Shown: positions 1-10,234 of the stretch, piece by piece
How positions within the stretch are numbered: position 1 is the first letter of the stretch
How the letters are laid out: each line of letters starts with the position of its first letter
NCBI GenBank assembly: GCA_947646735.1
Contig: CANTFK010000661.1
Span: forward strand, 1-64,000
Source: Peronospora farinosa
Lineage: Eukaryota > Oomycota > Peronosporomycetes > Peronosporales > Peronosporaceae
DNA length: 64,000 bases
Direction of reading: 5' to 3'
The notes under the pieces: generated by a model
What the model saw: the letters and a program-made list of their open reading frames with translations, nothing else
What the model was told of the DNA's origin: nothing
Database searches by the model: none
Program-made: the position numbers and the translations under genes

Positions 1-1200
1 TTTTCTTCGTTGGGTCCTGCGGATTGTTCTCCACCAACGTTCGCTCCCCTTCGGGGCCCCTGTCTCTCTGGTCCCTTGTCCCTGACCCACGGTCTATCCT
101 CCGAATCCAACTAGATTCTGGGACTCCCACATCACAAAAACAACACTTCACCACATCCGCGCATAGCTCCCACTCTCGTGGACCCAGACCTGTTCATCGG
201 CTATATTTGCCTCGGCTCCATTATCTTGTTGGCCCTACCTCATCCATCCCGAACTCGTCAATTTTTGGGGCTTCTTTGCTCAGGCTGACTTCTGCTGGTT
301 GGTTCCCGTCAAAAGTGTCTTCTCCTACCTCCTAGTCAGGCGGTTCTGACTCGGGGCTCCTCGGATGAACGCTCAGCACTGTAGTAACCACTGAGGCTTG
401 GGCCCCTGTTCGTGACAATATTCTTTCTGGGGTCTTATACTGGGATTTCTCGACCATCGGACCTTGGTATCCTTCTTCTTGAAAGGGTTCGGAGTCTTCT
501 TCGTCAGTGGTAGCTTGGTAGGCCACGTTCTGTCATTCAGCATACCTCCTAAAACCTACTGACACAAATCCTTAAGATCGAGGGACCCGGTCCTTTGGTT
601 AGCCAAATGCCCAGTTTAGTGTCTTCATGCAGAATTAAGTTCTTGTCACTAACATTGGTGACCCTTAAACACTGGCGTCGTCTATACCCCTGTACCATTG
701 TTGTCACCCATCGTTCTCCACGGGTAATCCATAATTTCCACTGGTCTGATACAGATCTTTTCAATGGAACTTACACGAACTTAGTCACTGACAGATTCAC
801 ATACTGGCCCAATTTCACTTCCAAAATATGTCCGCTATACAAGGTCTTGCGACCTTCCAGCTGGCTTCGCACTTCATCTGGTAAGCAAATAGTTCCATCT
901 GCCATGTCCAATCGTATTCCGGCTGGCACCATAAAATCCATTCCCAGGGGTACATCCTGACCAACCCGGTAACCAACCCATACATCGAAAAAATATACCA
1001 ATACTCCATTAAGCGTAATCTTCACTTTTGTTCGTCCTTCCGTGGTGTATACCACTTCTCCAATACCCACACACTCTTGTCTCTCGCTCGTATCGATTTG
1101 GCAGCCTACCTTACGAGCAAAGGCGGTATCCAAAATAGATAACTCGGCACCGTAATCGAAGGGCAGATTCGCGCGAGTATTTTTGACCTTCCCAGAGGCC
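1..1200 (-). pseudogene. gypsy C protease region and pol linker, broken
   Basis: Minus-strand fragments lying after gag. The stretch from about 1165 to 771 reads like a retroviral-type aspartic protease: an FDYGAELSI active-site-like segment followed by DTAFARKVGC, then an ILxx-type strand region, with LGMDFM further on. The expected active-site DSG/DTG is here DYG, a variant I associate with this oomycete gag-pol family. Positions 764-549 continue as a linker (SDKNLILHEDTKLGIW) that precedes reverse transcriptase in the family, and 526-332 as an acidic linker. Stops and frame changes separate the pieces. The polymerase itself is beyond the left edge. Confidence 0.7.
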
Positions 1201-1459
1201 TTGGACTGCTTAAACCACTTTTATGGAGCATGATGCTTCCAGTATCCTCTTGATTCTCTCGACAATAATTCCAGCATCATCACCGGCTCTTCCCGTGTAT
1301 ATTCATTGGATATATGTGCATAGGCCACAACAGCTAAAGAATTAATACAAAAGTCCGATGTATTTCCAATCAATTCTTTCTCCTTAACGAAATTTTCCAC
1401 CGGATGCTTCTCCACAAATGCATAAATGTAGCAATCAGAACGCTCGGCTCGTACCAGAT

Positions 1460-3948
1460 TTAAACCTGGTGAGAGTCCCTATTTAAAATATTCTCGGCAG
1501 CCTCTGGCAGCTGTCCCGCATGCTTGGTCGGGTTGTACCATTGGCGAATCAAGTTGTAAAACGCCTCCATCTGGCACTTCCCCGCGTCGTGGATTTCGTT
1601 ACAACCGCGACACACAAACAAACAGCGGTCGGCCGGGTGCCCCATCTTTCCACATCGTTCGCATACTAGTCGCTTCCAACAGTCCAGGTCCCCATGCTTC
1701 CTGGATCCACAATGGGTGCACTTCGTCAGCGGGGCCTCTGGACCCGGTCTTTGTCCGGGGCCCTCCGGCGCAAACCGGCCCTATCCGGATTCGGGTCCTG
1801 ATGGTCTCGAGGTCCATCCACGTCCCGAGGACTACCAGTATGGGCTTCGGTCGCCGCCGCAAAAATTCGTCTCAGGTCTCCCTCCCTCTTAAATCCACTG
1901 GAGCTGGACTCTTGCTCACCTTCACTTCCTGATGTAGCTCGAATAGCTTGGACAGGACGTCTTGGTTGATTTTTGGTATACTCTCGGTCAGGGGGGGTCG
2001 GGGCCTTTTGGCGAAACTTGCTTGAGCCAAACAGGAACTTTCCGTGACGCGCCTTCGCTCGCTGGCGCGCTAGCAGAACTTCTTTCAGGTCATCTGCATC
2101 CAAATCTGAGCATGGTGAGCTGGTCCGCCAGTTCTCGATCGTCCAAAGTCTCCACGTAATGTTCTACATGTTCACGTTTCACCTGAGGGAGGTCCGTTTC
2201 ATTTTTTAACTTGGCTCTGAGCCCCGCCACGTTCAAACGGTACAAGTATTCCAGTGGTGACTCGTCGGATCTCTTCCTTGCATGATAATACTGCCGGGCC
2301 CCAGACACACCTAGGCCGCAGAAGTGGGCTTCAATTTCTTGCAAAAGTAGCTTCCAGTCGCCAAGTACCGTCCGACCCAATTATCGGTACCAGTTCTGAG
2401 CCGGGCCCGTGGGAAGGCCCCCAAAAATAAGACATTTCTCATTGTCTGGGGCCTGGTCTCGGATAAATGCAGTATTCACTTTGAAGCTCCAGCTTCGGGC
2501 ACGGCCCTCATCATGGTCCCTTCGTTGAATTGCTTTAAGTCCGATGAGGCCGACACTCGTATATGGGGAATAACCGTAGGGGCCCCACCTGCTGAAGCCG
2601 TGGCCACAGTCGCTCGCGCCGACGTAGCCGGGAACGTCAAATCATCCGGATCGTACTCTCCTTTAGAAGACTCTGCTGATTCCATGTCCACATCCGGAAA
2701 TTCACGTGGTGACCCCAGGTGATCGGCTCTCTGGGAGGGCCCAGGGTAAAGTGAACCTCAGCCCCTCATGATCTGTCCCCTGTCCGATGCGTTTCGGGTG
2801 GGTCCCTGCTCTTTTAGGAACTTGGCCATCGCCTTTTCGAAATATGACTGGAGCGCACCAGGGGAACCTGACTCAGGCTTTACATTCTGATCAATTGCTG
2901 TTCCCAGCGACCCTGGCTCCACTTTGCACCGGGCTCCTGTCACATCTTCACGTACTTGTGGGCTGGGCCTTCGGTATCGCTGCATCCATCTTTCCTGCTT
3001 CGAGCAACGCTGCACCGGATGGCCCCAGCTGCATCCGATCCACGGTATCCATTAGCGCCAAGACCATAGACGAAGTGGCCAACTCGTACTGGGACCTCAA
3101 TAACGATTCAACGTGGGAACCTGCTGAAGAGCCTAGGCCAGGAACAGCTGCTGTGCCCACATGACGGGGTACCTCCTTGTGGGAAATCTCGCCCACTAAC
3201 GCCTTGATATGACCATGCAAGGCTACCAGGGTCTTCTTCAGGGTCTAGAACCCAAAATCAAAGAGGGTCTCAGCAATCAAATTTCCAGCGGCCATCCCGG
3301 CTTCGTGAAGCAGGTTCATCAGGGCCTTGAGAACCTCCAGGTCTGTCGTTGCGATGGGCAGGGACGTTATCGGGAAATGGACCTGAACTAGTATCTTGAA
3401 CTTGAGCGTCTTCATCACCGGATCTTTTCGCAAGAACGTCTTCAACTTTCTCGATTGATATGCTTCTTCCTGGTCCTCTTCTGTCCAATCCCTGCTAGCC
3501 ACACCTTGGCTCTCTCCCGACTCGTCCGTCGTGTCTCCTCCTCTCATGCCTTCAACTTGGCAATCCTCTTTTTCTTGTTCTTAGGCACAGATGATTCTTG
3601 AGTAGTGGCATGGGAGACTTGTTTCGGGGTCCCTTGTTTTTTAGCTTTCGCTGTCAAACTTGGGACCCCTGGACCATAAAATTTATTATGGCCCATGTTG
3701 TCTTCTTAAACGAAGACGTAAGGGGGAGGATTTTGTGGTTGGTTTTTCATCATATTCCACCTTGACCTCAATAGCAGAGCTCCTCCCCGGGCTCTGCAGG
3801 TCCTCAGATCCTCAGATCCTTCTTAATCACTGGTGATCCGGGTTCCAGTGTCTTGGTTGTCCCTTGGTCCATCTTGACCGTTGTCTTTTCTACTTCGTGG
3901 GACTAACGGTGAAATCCCGCGTCTCCCGAAGATCCGGGCACGCGCACC
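1460..3948 (-). pseudogene. gypsy C gag polyprotein, frameshifted
   Basis: Gag of the family C element, broken into several frames. It would start at the ATG that overlaps the primer-binding site near 3950. The best preserved part is the Retrotrans_gag-like core at 2380-2090, with the motif YYHARKRSDESPLEYLYRLN, continuing in another frame at 2103-1726 (MDADDLKEVL...). The C-terminal cysteine region at 1645-1460 contains MGHPADRCLFVCRGC and a KCQMEAFYNLIRQWYNPTKH stretch. Upstream fragments at 3547-3245 and 3220-2948 are less conserved linker sequence. The frame breaks show a dead copy. Capsid function is inferred from the family. Confidence 0.8.
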
Positions 3949-3949
3949 A
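3931..3949 (-). promoter_or_regulatory. primer-binding site of gypsy C, left copy
   Basis: The minus strand reads TGGTGCGCGTGCCCGGATC one base after the LTR end. A start with TGG next to an LTR is the expected complement of a tRNA CCA end. I could not assign the tRNA. The mirror copy is at 15704-15722. The gag ATG overlaps the first base pair of the site. Confidence 0.6.
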
Positions 3950-3950
3950 T

Positions 3951-5066
3951 TGTGGTGGAGTGGATTCTCAAACGACGTGAGAGAACCACAAACACACAAA
4001 GCGCCGGACTGCCGACTTACGGAGGGGGTACCCCGATACCGTGTCGCGTCAACCTTGGGTCTCACCTTGTGTACCCGTCGGCTTGGCTGGTCTTGCTCCT
4101 CGTTAGACGCAGAAGACTTAAAGACTTGGTCTTGTATGGAGGGACTTGGGGGCCACGAGTGGATATGCTTCACTCGGGCCCAGGGTTTCTTGGGCTCAAT
4201 CGACTGGGTCGAGATCAGCGCACCTGGTACTATGTACCCCTTCGGTGGCTAACGGTTTCTTGGTCTTTCGACCCCTTTTCTTGTTCCCCGTAGGGAAACC
4301 GCTTCCTATAGCGGGTCGTAGAATGGGTACGAACCCACAGGCCAAAATACTTCCTGGGGTTCGTTCGAGCTTGAATCTTACCACACGTCTGTCTTCAACG
4401 GGGGGGGCCAAAATAAATCCCTCCCCCGGAACAGGTAGGTAGATCGAAACAAGCTCGCACTTGAGTCTTGACACTAACTTGACACCTCAGGCCAACTATC
4501 CTGAGGTTCAACTTGCGTTGCTTGAGCCGTCACCTCACCTGACGTCGGTGGGCCAAAGGGTATCCCGCCCGGAATAGGTGAGGTGACGGAGAAGCTTGAA
4601 GGAGGCGCTTGGAGCTGCCACGTGTAATGCAAATTCGAGTGTGTTTATTTTCCTTATACTTTGTATGTTTTTTCTTGCCTAACCCTAACCCTTTGATCTG
4701 GATAGTGCCACGTGTCGACTCTTGGAGGAAGAACTGGCTCCTTGGTACCTTTACTTTCTGTGATCTTCGATATTATGTGTACCGATTCTGCACCCTCGGG
4801 CATTGAGCCCTGGTACCCCTGGGCCCCTGTACCTCTGGTACCCCTAGGCCCCTGTACCCCTGGGCCCCGGTACCCTGTACCTGTACCCTGTATCCTGGGG
4901 CCTGTACTGACTCCGCACGTCTGGGTCCTTATATTCTTAATAAGGCTGGGGCCTGGTGTGAGGTTGGAGATCTGCGAGGTCACTCCCTCGATGGAGTGAC
5001 CAGAAATTCCCTTGCTCTCTGTTCCCATTCCCTTTAAGCTCTGATTTTCCCTGGCACTTCACCACA
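3951..5066 (-). repeat. LTR of gypsy family C (left palindrome arm), 5' LTR
   Basis: A 1116-bp LTR beginning TGTGGTGAAGTGCCAG (minus strand, from 5066) and ending in CTCCACCACA at 3951, so it has TG...CA ends and a longer terminal inverted repeat. On the minus strand the next bases are A and then TGGTGCGCG, a typical primer-binding-site start. Inside lie a short GTACC-rich block (about 4805-4915) and a CCCTAACCCTAACCC telomere-like tract (about 4680-4695). Near-identical copies are at 14587-15702, 16580-17370 and (reversed) 19860-20430. Confidence 0.8.
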
Positions 5067-5407
5067 GATACGGATCTCCCTCAGTATGAATTGGGGTGAT
5101 TTTCTCACCTCTCCCAACATCATAGGGAGGTGGCAGAGCACTTGGTGCAGGGACTTGGTAAACAAGCTTTGACCAATCTCTTAAATTGTCCTCCTGAGCA
5201 TCATGTTACTCAGTTGGAGCAATTAGAGGCGTTTGTGCTCGGATAGCGTTGAAATGCGTCCAAGGCAACAGCCAAGCAACGACTGAGTCCATTAATAAGA
5301 CTTAGGATGAGCTTTTGCGTGAGCAATCTTGGAATGAGGCGCTCCACAGAACTGTTGTTGCTGATGCGTTTCCATCATAGAAGATCTTTAAGTCAAAGAT
5401 TCGTGCC

Positions 5408-5894
5408 ATGTACCAGCCGCCTAACAATGAAGGATTACTCCAGGCGCGATTCTTTGGAGCACGAAAGGTGAAACGATCTCTGCAAGATTATGTGCAGGAG
5501 ATGCGTTCGCTGTCCGCGTCCATTAATGTGGGTCTGATACCGGAACATATTAAGGTGCCTACGTTCATAAATGGACTACGACATGGCCCATCGCGTCAGG
5601 ATCTTTTTAGAAAGGTGCCAAAGCCGTTGGATGGTTTAGGAGCAATCCTACAACAGTTCCTCCGCGACAGCTTTTTATAATCCGTCAGCCGAGAAGTCGG
5701 ATGTCACTCCAATGGAGTCAGGTAATGCAGACGTGGTCTGCTACAAGTGCGGAAAGCACGGCCATATGATGGCTCGCTGCTATGCCAAACTTGCTGCTGG
5801 TGCTAAGACGCCCTGCAGGAAGGATCCCTACCCGAAGGGTTGGTGCGAAAAACCAGCGTGCACGAAGCACGGGTTCAGCACCTACCCAAGATGA
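5408..5894 (+). pseudogene. gypsy A gag fragment with zinc knuckle, left arm
   Basis: Remnant of a second gypsy family on the plus strand. Positions 5408-5680 encode a gag-like helix-rich stretch (DYVQEMRSLSASIN, then FINGLRHGP). Positions 5712-5894 carry a CCHC knuckle, CYKCGKHGHMMARC, spaced C-x2-C-x4-H-x4-C. The sequence between 5070 and 5408 looks like the N-terminal part of the same gag with stops. A stop near 5680 separates the two readable parts. The mirror copy is at 13759-14245 on the minus strand. Confidence 0.75.
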
Positions 5895-6059
5895 GTTAGG
5901 AAATGTGGGAGCGCAGTAGGGGCGGGATGCCCTAATGTCGCGGACTCTGAAGCTACCCCTATGTTCAGAGCTATCAAACAAATGGGTAGCATAGTCTCTG
6001 AGGTGCCAAAGGTCGGACCTCAACCCTTTTGGTCGATAGCGCTCGAGTACGAGGCTATG

Positions 6060-6693
6060 ACCAAGTGATGACCCTTCTCGTTGATTCGGGTGCATCACAG
6101 ATTTTGTACAACTCGCAGCTCTGAAAAGGAGACCGGCGAGTTATGAGTCGCTTTGCCAGTATGGTAAGCGAGAAGAGGCAACCGTTCGTTTAGCGAACGG
6201 CGCGCTCGTTAAATCGGAGGTAGTTCAGGTTGAACTCTCTTTCAGCTTCAGTGACTTCTCTTGTAAAGAGAAGTTTACTGTGCTAGGTATGGAGAGTCCG
6301 TATGACCTCATCCTAGGAATGCCTTGGTTGGATAAACACCAACCATGGATTGAATGGCGTACACGCACAGTCGCTAGATCTACGCATGACACCGTGAAGG
6401 ATGTGCTCTTGCGAGAGGCTTATGTGACTGATGCTGTGTCCAACACAGTCGAGGGTGCAATGACGGTATGTCAATCGACACCAGGTACTACCCAGCTCGT
6501 TGAGCCTGGTGTAGTTGAAAGTGTCCTGACAGAAAGTCAGGTGACACAAATTTCTACCCAGCTCGAGGAGACTGGTGTAGTGAATGGGACGATGACAAGT
6601 ATTCATGCGTCTAATGGTCCTGCACAGAGTCAAAAGCCTTTGGCAGTTGATGGTGGGCTGACAGGAATTCAAGCGCCACAAGAACCGGCATAG
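6060..6693 (+). pseudogene. gypsy A aspartic protease region, left arm
   Basis: Around 6070-6110 the plus strand encodes LLVDSGASQI, an intact retropepsin active-site motif. From 6280 it reads MLGMESPYDLILGMPWL, the typical flap-to-C-terminal motif (ILGMPWL) of gypsy proteases. A stop interrupts the segment between these two. After about 6370 the frame continues into a low-similarity linker with imperfect internal repetition (two copies of a TxxTQLxExGVV-like segment). The mirror copy is at 12960-13590, minus strand. Confidence 0.75.
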
Positions 6694-7107
6694 AGCCATG
6701 GGCCTGGTGCAGTTAGAAGGAGTGCGTATCAACGAAACCTTCTTCCAGGTCAAAGGTCGTGGTGACTCGAACAACGAGCAGCAGGCGTATTAAGACGATC
6801 GAGGGCACGTCGAAAAGAGCGATCCTTGGGACAGTCTCGGTTCAAGAGGACGGACCTACGAACGAGTTGTTCGAGGTCGTCGAAGACAAGATGCCGGAGG
6901 CATTCTCTGTTGAGGTGCTCCAACTTGTCTTGGCATCTGCCGAGTAGATAATAAAAATCTCTCGGAGATGACGTGAGATCTGTTCCTGTCCGAACTTAAG
7001 GAAGGAATGATCCACGAGATAGTCGCACCAGTTCCAGAAGAGAACGTGGTGGACTGTTGCTCGTCGTTCACAATGGATGAGAGCGTCTTGGAAACCGACA
7101 AGAAAAA

Positions 7108-7966
7108 ATGGTTCATTGTTCAAGGCTAGGATGCAGCCCGTTCTATGATGTTTTGTGGAAACACCGTGATATATTTCCAGCAGAAGTGCCGAGCCGCCTA
7201 CGGGCCGATAGGGACATCAGGAACGACATTGATCTGGAGCCTGACACCAAGTATTGTCTGACCAGGCAATGTCCGTTGCCGAAGGAACAAGCCGATTACA
7301 TCGATGAGTTCCTCGACAAGCGAGCTAAGGCGGAGCATGTACGTGAGAGCAAGTCGCCTCACTGCAGCCCGACCTTCTGTGTGCGTAAAGCAACAGGTGG
7401 ATGGCGCGTGGTTCATGCTTATAATAAGATGAACAGGGCCACCATTCCGTAGCAAACGCCAATCCCGCGGAAAGATGTCTTGTTGAACTCCATGGGTAAG
7501 TCAGCTATCTTTCGCGTTGGGTATGAAGAATCGTTACTACCAAGTTCTCATGAGAGATACTGATGTAGCCAAAACGGCAGTAAGCACTCCAAGCGGTATG
7601 CTGTGGGAGTGGCTTGTGATGCCACAAGGGTTGAAAAATGCTCCAGCAACATTCAATCTAGTGGTATGCGTCAGCACCGTGCCTACGCGCCCCATTACTT
7701 TGACGACGTATTCGTGCATAGTAGGGCGGAGGATGGTCTGAGCGCAATATAGTCGCACAAGCTTCATTTAGACGCTGTGTTGCAGACTCTGGGTGACGCC
7801 CAATTATACGTTAGCCTGCAAAAGTGCGTAATAAGGGTCCCCGAGATACCTGTACTGGAAACATTGTAGGTGCACACGGTGTACGAGCAGATCCAGAAAA
7901 GGTAAAGGCTGTAGAGGAATGGCCAGTCCCACGACACGTGAAGGATCTGCACCAATTCCTTGGGCA
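7108..7966 (+). pseudogene. gypsy A reverse transcriptase, N-terminal two thirds, left arm
   Basis: Broken reverse transcriptase domain. Recognisable in order: IFPAEVPSRL (about 7165), the DIDLEPDTKY segment, WRVVHAYNKMNRAT (about 7400-7445), MPQGLKNAPATF (about 7620), the YFDDVFVHS catalytic box (about 7690, in another frame), and VRADPEKVKAVEEWPVP running to DLHQFLG (about 7880-7965). The domain stops abruptly there, where the thumb and RNase H should follow, and fuses to gypsy B. At least two frameshifts make it inactive. Mirror copy at 11687-12545. Confidence 0.85.
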
Positions 7967-7969
7967 TGC

Positions 7970-9418
7970 CCAAAAGGCAATTAAATGTATGATTCATCTC
8001 GATCACCAAGAAATCATCATTACTGCGAAAGCCATCAAACGTGTACGGCAACGACACTTCGCGCCGCCATACGCGGTGTGGTTCCCGTCAGCCAACTTGA
8101 CGACGACTTGGCCAGGTCCCTCACGATCCTGAATGCTGGGAGGCAGCATCGATAGACAAGATTCACGAAAGAAATTATCCGTCGCTACTGATCCCAGGAG
8201 TGTATGTAGAGGTCGCCGGACACCGGAGACATGTAAACTGACAACAATCAGACGTGAATCACCACTCGTAGTAAGGGAATTTAACCGTGCGCGTAGCGCA
8301 GGAGGACTGGAGGGTTGGGCTGCCACCGGAAGACCCGGACATCCGCTCCTTCTAGTAGGGCACCCTTCACCTACTGGTCCCGACCGTTTTTTGGACGTGC
8401 GGCCGGTACAGCACCCTCATGATGGGCATCCACTACTTGCACCGATATCGGCGCTGGCGCACGGCACTCAGCCGCGCGATGTCCTGGATTGCGACAACGA
8501 AAGCAAACCATTTGACGCCCGGTGCGAGCGTCACCCTTATGGGGAGTGGCATGTCGTCGGTCACCCGACGACTCAATCACGTCGATCTCCATAGGCTCCG
8601 GACCAGAAGGCCGGGAACGGTGACGACCGAGGGTTTGACATTGGCCTTTGTGACCCTTTAGTCCTCACGGAGGGCAATAGCAACTGCCTCCTCCAATGTG
8701 GCAGTCTCCGCGCGCTCGAGCGATAAGCGGGTCTGCACTTCCCGCATACCATCCACAAAGACATTCACCTGCGTGTACATATCCATGGGGTGCGTGATGA
8801 TTGACGACACCAGATGCCTATCCATCTGCACGTAATCGCGCATCGTCATTTTACCCTGTCGCATCGACAGGAATCTTGATCGCACCAGTTTCTACTCTTG
8901 CGGTGGCTCGAAAGCAAGACGAAGATCGTCCTAGATGGTATCCAAGGTGGGGAATGCGTGCTCGTCTACAACGAGCTTACCAAGGGCCCACTCCTTGACC
9001 TCCCGATGAGGCGGGAAAGAAGAAAGTTGACCTTTGCCTGGGGTGCCTCAAGAAGTCTCGAGGCGATGGCGATATCAACTTCTCGGAACCACCGATTCAG
9101 CGACAACCGGTCCTTACCTTCTCTAGAGTAGGAGGAGGTTTACATCTTCACGGCCTCATTACGTGAAGGTCGCGAGGGAGTTAAGCCTCGCCGGTTGGAT
9201 TCGGCAAGCTCGCGTGCCATTGACTCATGTATGTCGAGATGTTGCGCATCAGGGGTCGCTGATCTCATCAGCGACGCGACGAATGCCTCTCCCGACATCG
9301 TCGCGAGGCGATTAAGGGCATCCCACTTAACACCAGTAAGATGGGGGAAGGTCGCGTGCTCCAAAAATAAATCTAGAGCGTCAAAGTACGACGATTCGCT
9401 CATCCCAAACTCGAACAT
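7970..9418 (-). pseudogene. gypsy B gag and protease, left arm
   Basis: A third gypsy family, minus strand. In coding order: a gag N-terminal piece at 9418-9140 (MFEFGMSESSYFDALDLFLE), a gag core at 8885-8658 (QGKMTMRDYVQMDRHLVSS), a CCHC knuckle at 8592-8371 (CFRCRNPGHRAAEC), and a protease tail at 8057-7970 that reads YTFDGFRSNDDFLVIEMNH and then CLLGMP. Frames change between the pieces. The protease stops at the family A junction at 7960-7973. The same block occurs in mirror image at 10235-11683. Confidence 0.8.
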
Positions 9419-9444
9419 AGGATGGACTACTAAGTGCTACCAGG

Positions 9445-9781
9445 TGGAACGGGGCTAGAACGTACCGTCACTAGCTTACACGCGCGCTTGAGGAAGACTC
9501 AAGCCCAAGTATTAGGTACTAAGTAAATTTAACTCTGATTTTTTTTGCTTTAATTTGTACTAATTACGAAGATTTTAGTCGTAATAAATACGACAGTGTT
9601 CCCGCCTTTCGGGTACCACACAATTTCAGGTTGATTTATCATTGGTCCATATTGGGACTTTAGTCCCCAATAATAGACCAATAATAAATTGCCACGCTGT
9701 GCCCGCTATTCGGGCCCAGCACCTGTCTACATATGTAATTGTTTATTTGTGTTAACTGTGTGTGTAATGTAGCCCATTACA
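9445..9781 (-). repeat. LTR of gypsy B, left arm
   Basis: An AT-rich segment with several hairpins, for example GTGCCC and GGGCAC halves near 9695-9715. On the minus strand it begins near 9781 with a TGGGC(T/C)ACATYACACAC sequence and ends just before the gag of family B. It is the mirror partner of 9872-10208. LTR borders are approximate because only this inverted pair is available. Divergence between the arms rises toward the loop in this segment. Confidence 0.6.
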
Positions 9782-9871
9782 CACGATTTACGAGCAGACC
9801 CAGAAAAGGTAAAGACTATCAAGGTATGGCCAGTCCCACGACACGTGAAGGATCTGCGCCAATACTTAGTA
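9782..9871 (+). other. palindrome loop: reverse transcriptase fragment of gypsy A type
   Basis: The single-copy spacer between the arms. It reads RADPEKVK...WPVPRHVKDLRQYL, a diverged copy of the reverse transcriptase piece at 7872-7960 in the left arm and in the same orientation as it. By eye about 12 of 87 aligned bases differ. It ends at the same codon (DLxQxL) at which the left-arm copy is cut off. Confidence 0.8.
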
Positions 9872-10208
9872 TGATGGGCCACATCACACACACACCATCA
9901 ACATAAATAAACAATTGCATATGTAGACAGGTGCTGTGCCCGAATAGTGGGCACAGCGTGGCAATTTATTATTGGTCTATTATTGGGGACTAAAGTCCCA
10001 ATATGGGCCAATGATAAATCAACCTGAAATTGTGTGGTACCCGAAAGGCGGGAACACTGTCGTATTTATTACGACTAAAATCTTCGTAATTAGTACAAAT
10101 TAAAGCAAAAAAAATCAGAGCTAAATTTACTTAGTACCTAATACTTGGGCTTGAGTCTTCCTCAAGCGCGCGTGTAAGCTAGTGACGGTACGTTCTAGCC
10201 CCGTTCCA
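9872..10208 (+). repeat. LTR of gypsy B, right arm
   Basis: Begins TGATGGGCCACATCACACAC and is followed after about 335 bp by gag of family B. It contains a stem at about 9931-9958 (GTGCCC/GGGCAC) and a long imperfect stem around 9965-10020. The start coincides with the edge of the palindrome loop. End placed at the base before a TGGTAGCAC sequence that could be a primer-binding site; approximate. Confidence 0.6.
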
Positions 10209-10234
10209 CCTGGTAGCACTTAGTAGTCCATCCT

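Larger units (their letters stand above)
1..5066 (-). mobile_element. Ty3/gypsy LTR retrotransposon, family C, left copy, 3' part outside window
   Basis: A decayed gypsy-type element read on the minus strand. In element order there is a 5' LTR (5066 to 3951), a primer-binding site directly after it, gag with a zinc-knuckle region, and an aspartic protease region. Reverse transcriptase and integrase would lie to the left of position 1. The gag core and the stretch after the knuckle (WYNPTKHAG) match a family I know well from Phytophthora genomes. The reading frame is broken repeatedly, so this copy is not autonomous. Positions 3650-5066 also form part of the large palindrome. Class and order of domains are secure; the exact family name is not. 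Confidence 0.85.
3650..9781. repeat. left arm of a 12.35-kb palindrome
   Basis: Every position p in this arm corresponds to 19653 minus p in the right arm, and the sequences are reverse complements apart from scattered substitutions and single-base homopolymer changes (for example the G/C runs near 4400 and 4425 against 15225-15250). The same open reading frames appear mirror-wise with one or two residue changes each. Homology continues outward past 3650 at visibly lower similarity, within gag of family C. Confidence 0.95.

Noticed and set aside
3823..4474. Open frames on both strands of the LTR, repeated in all LTR copies
   Set aside because: They mirror the LTR copies exactly, overlap each other antisense and show no known domain; best explained as chance frames in LTR DNA.
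4676..4700. Internal telomere or chromosome end
   Set aside because: Only two to three CCCTAA units, recurring at the same LTR position; it is an LTR motif, not a telomere.
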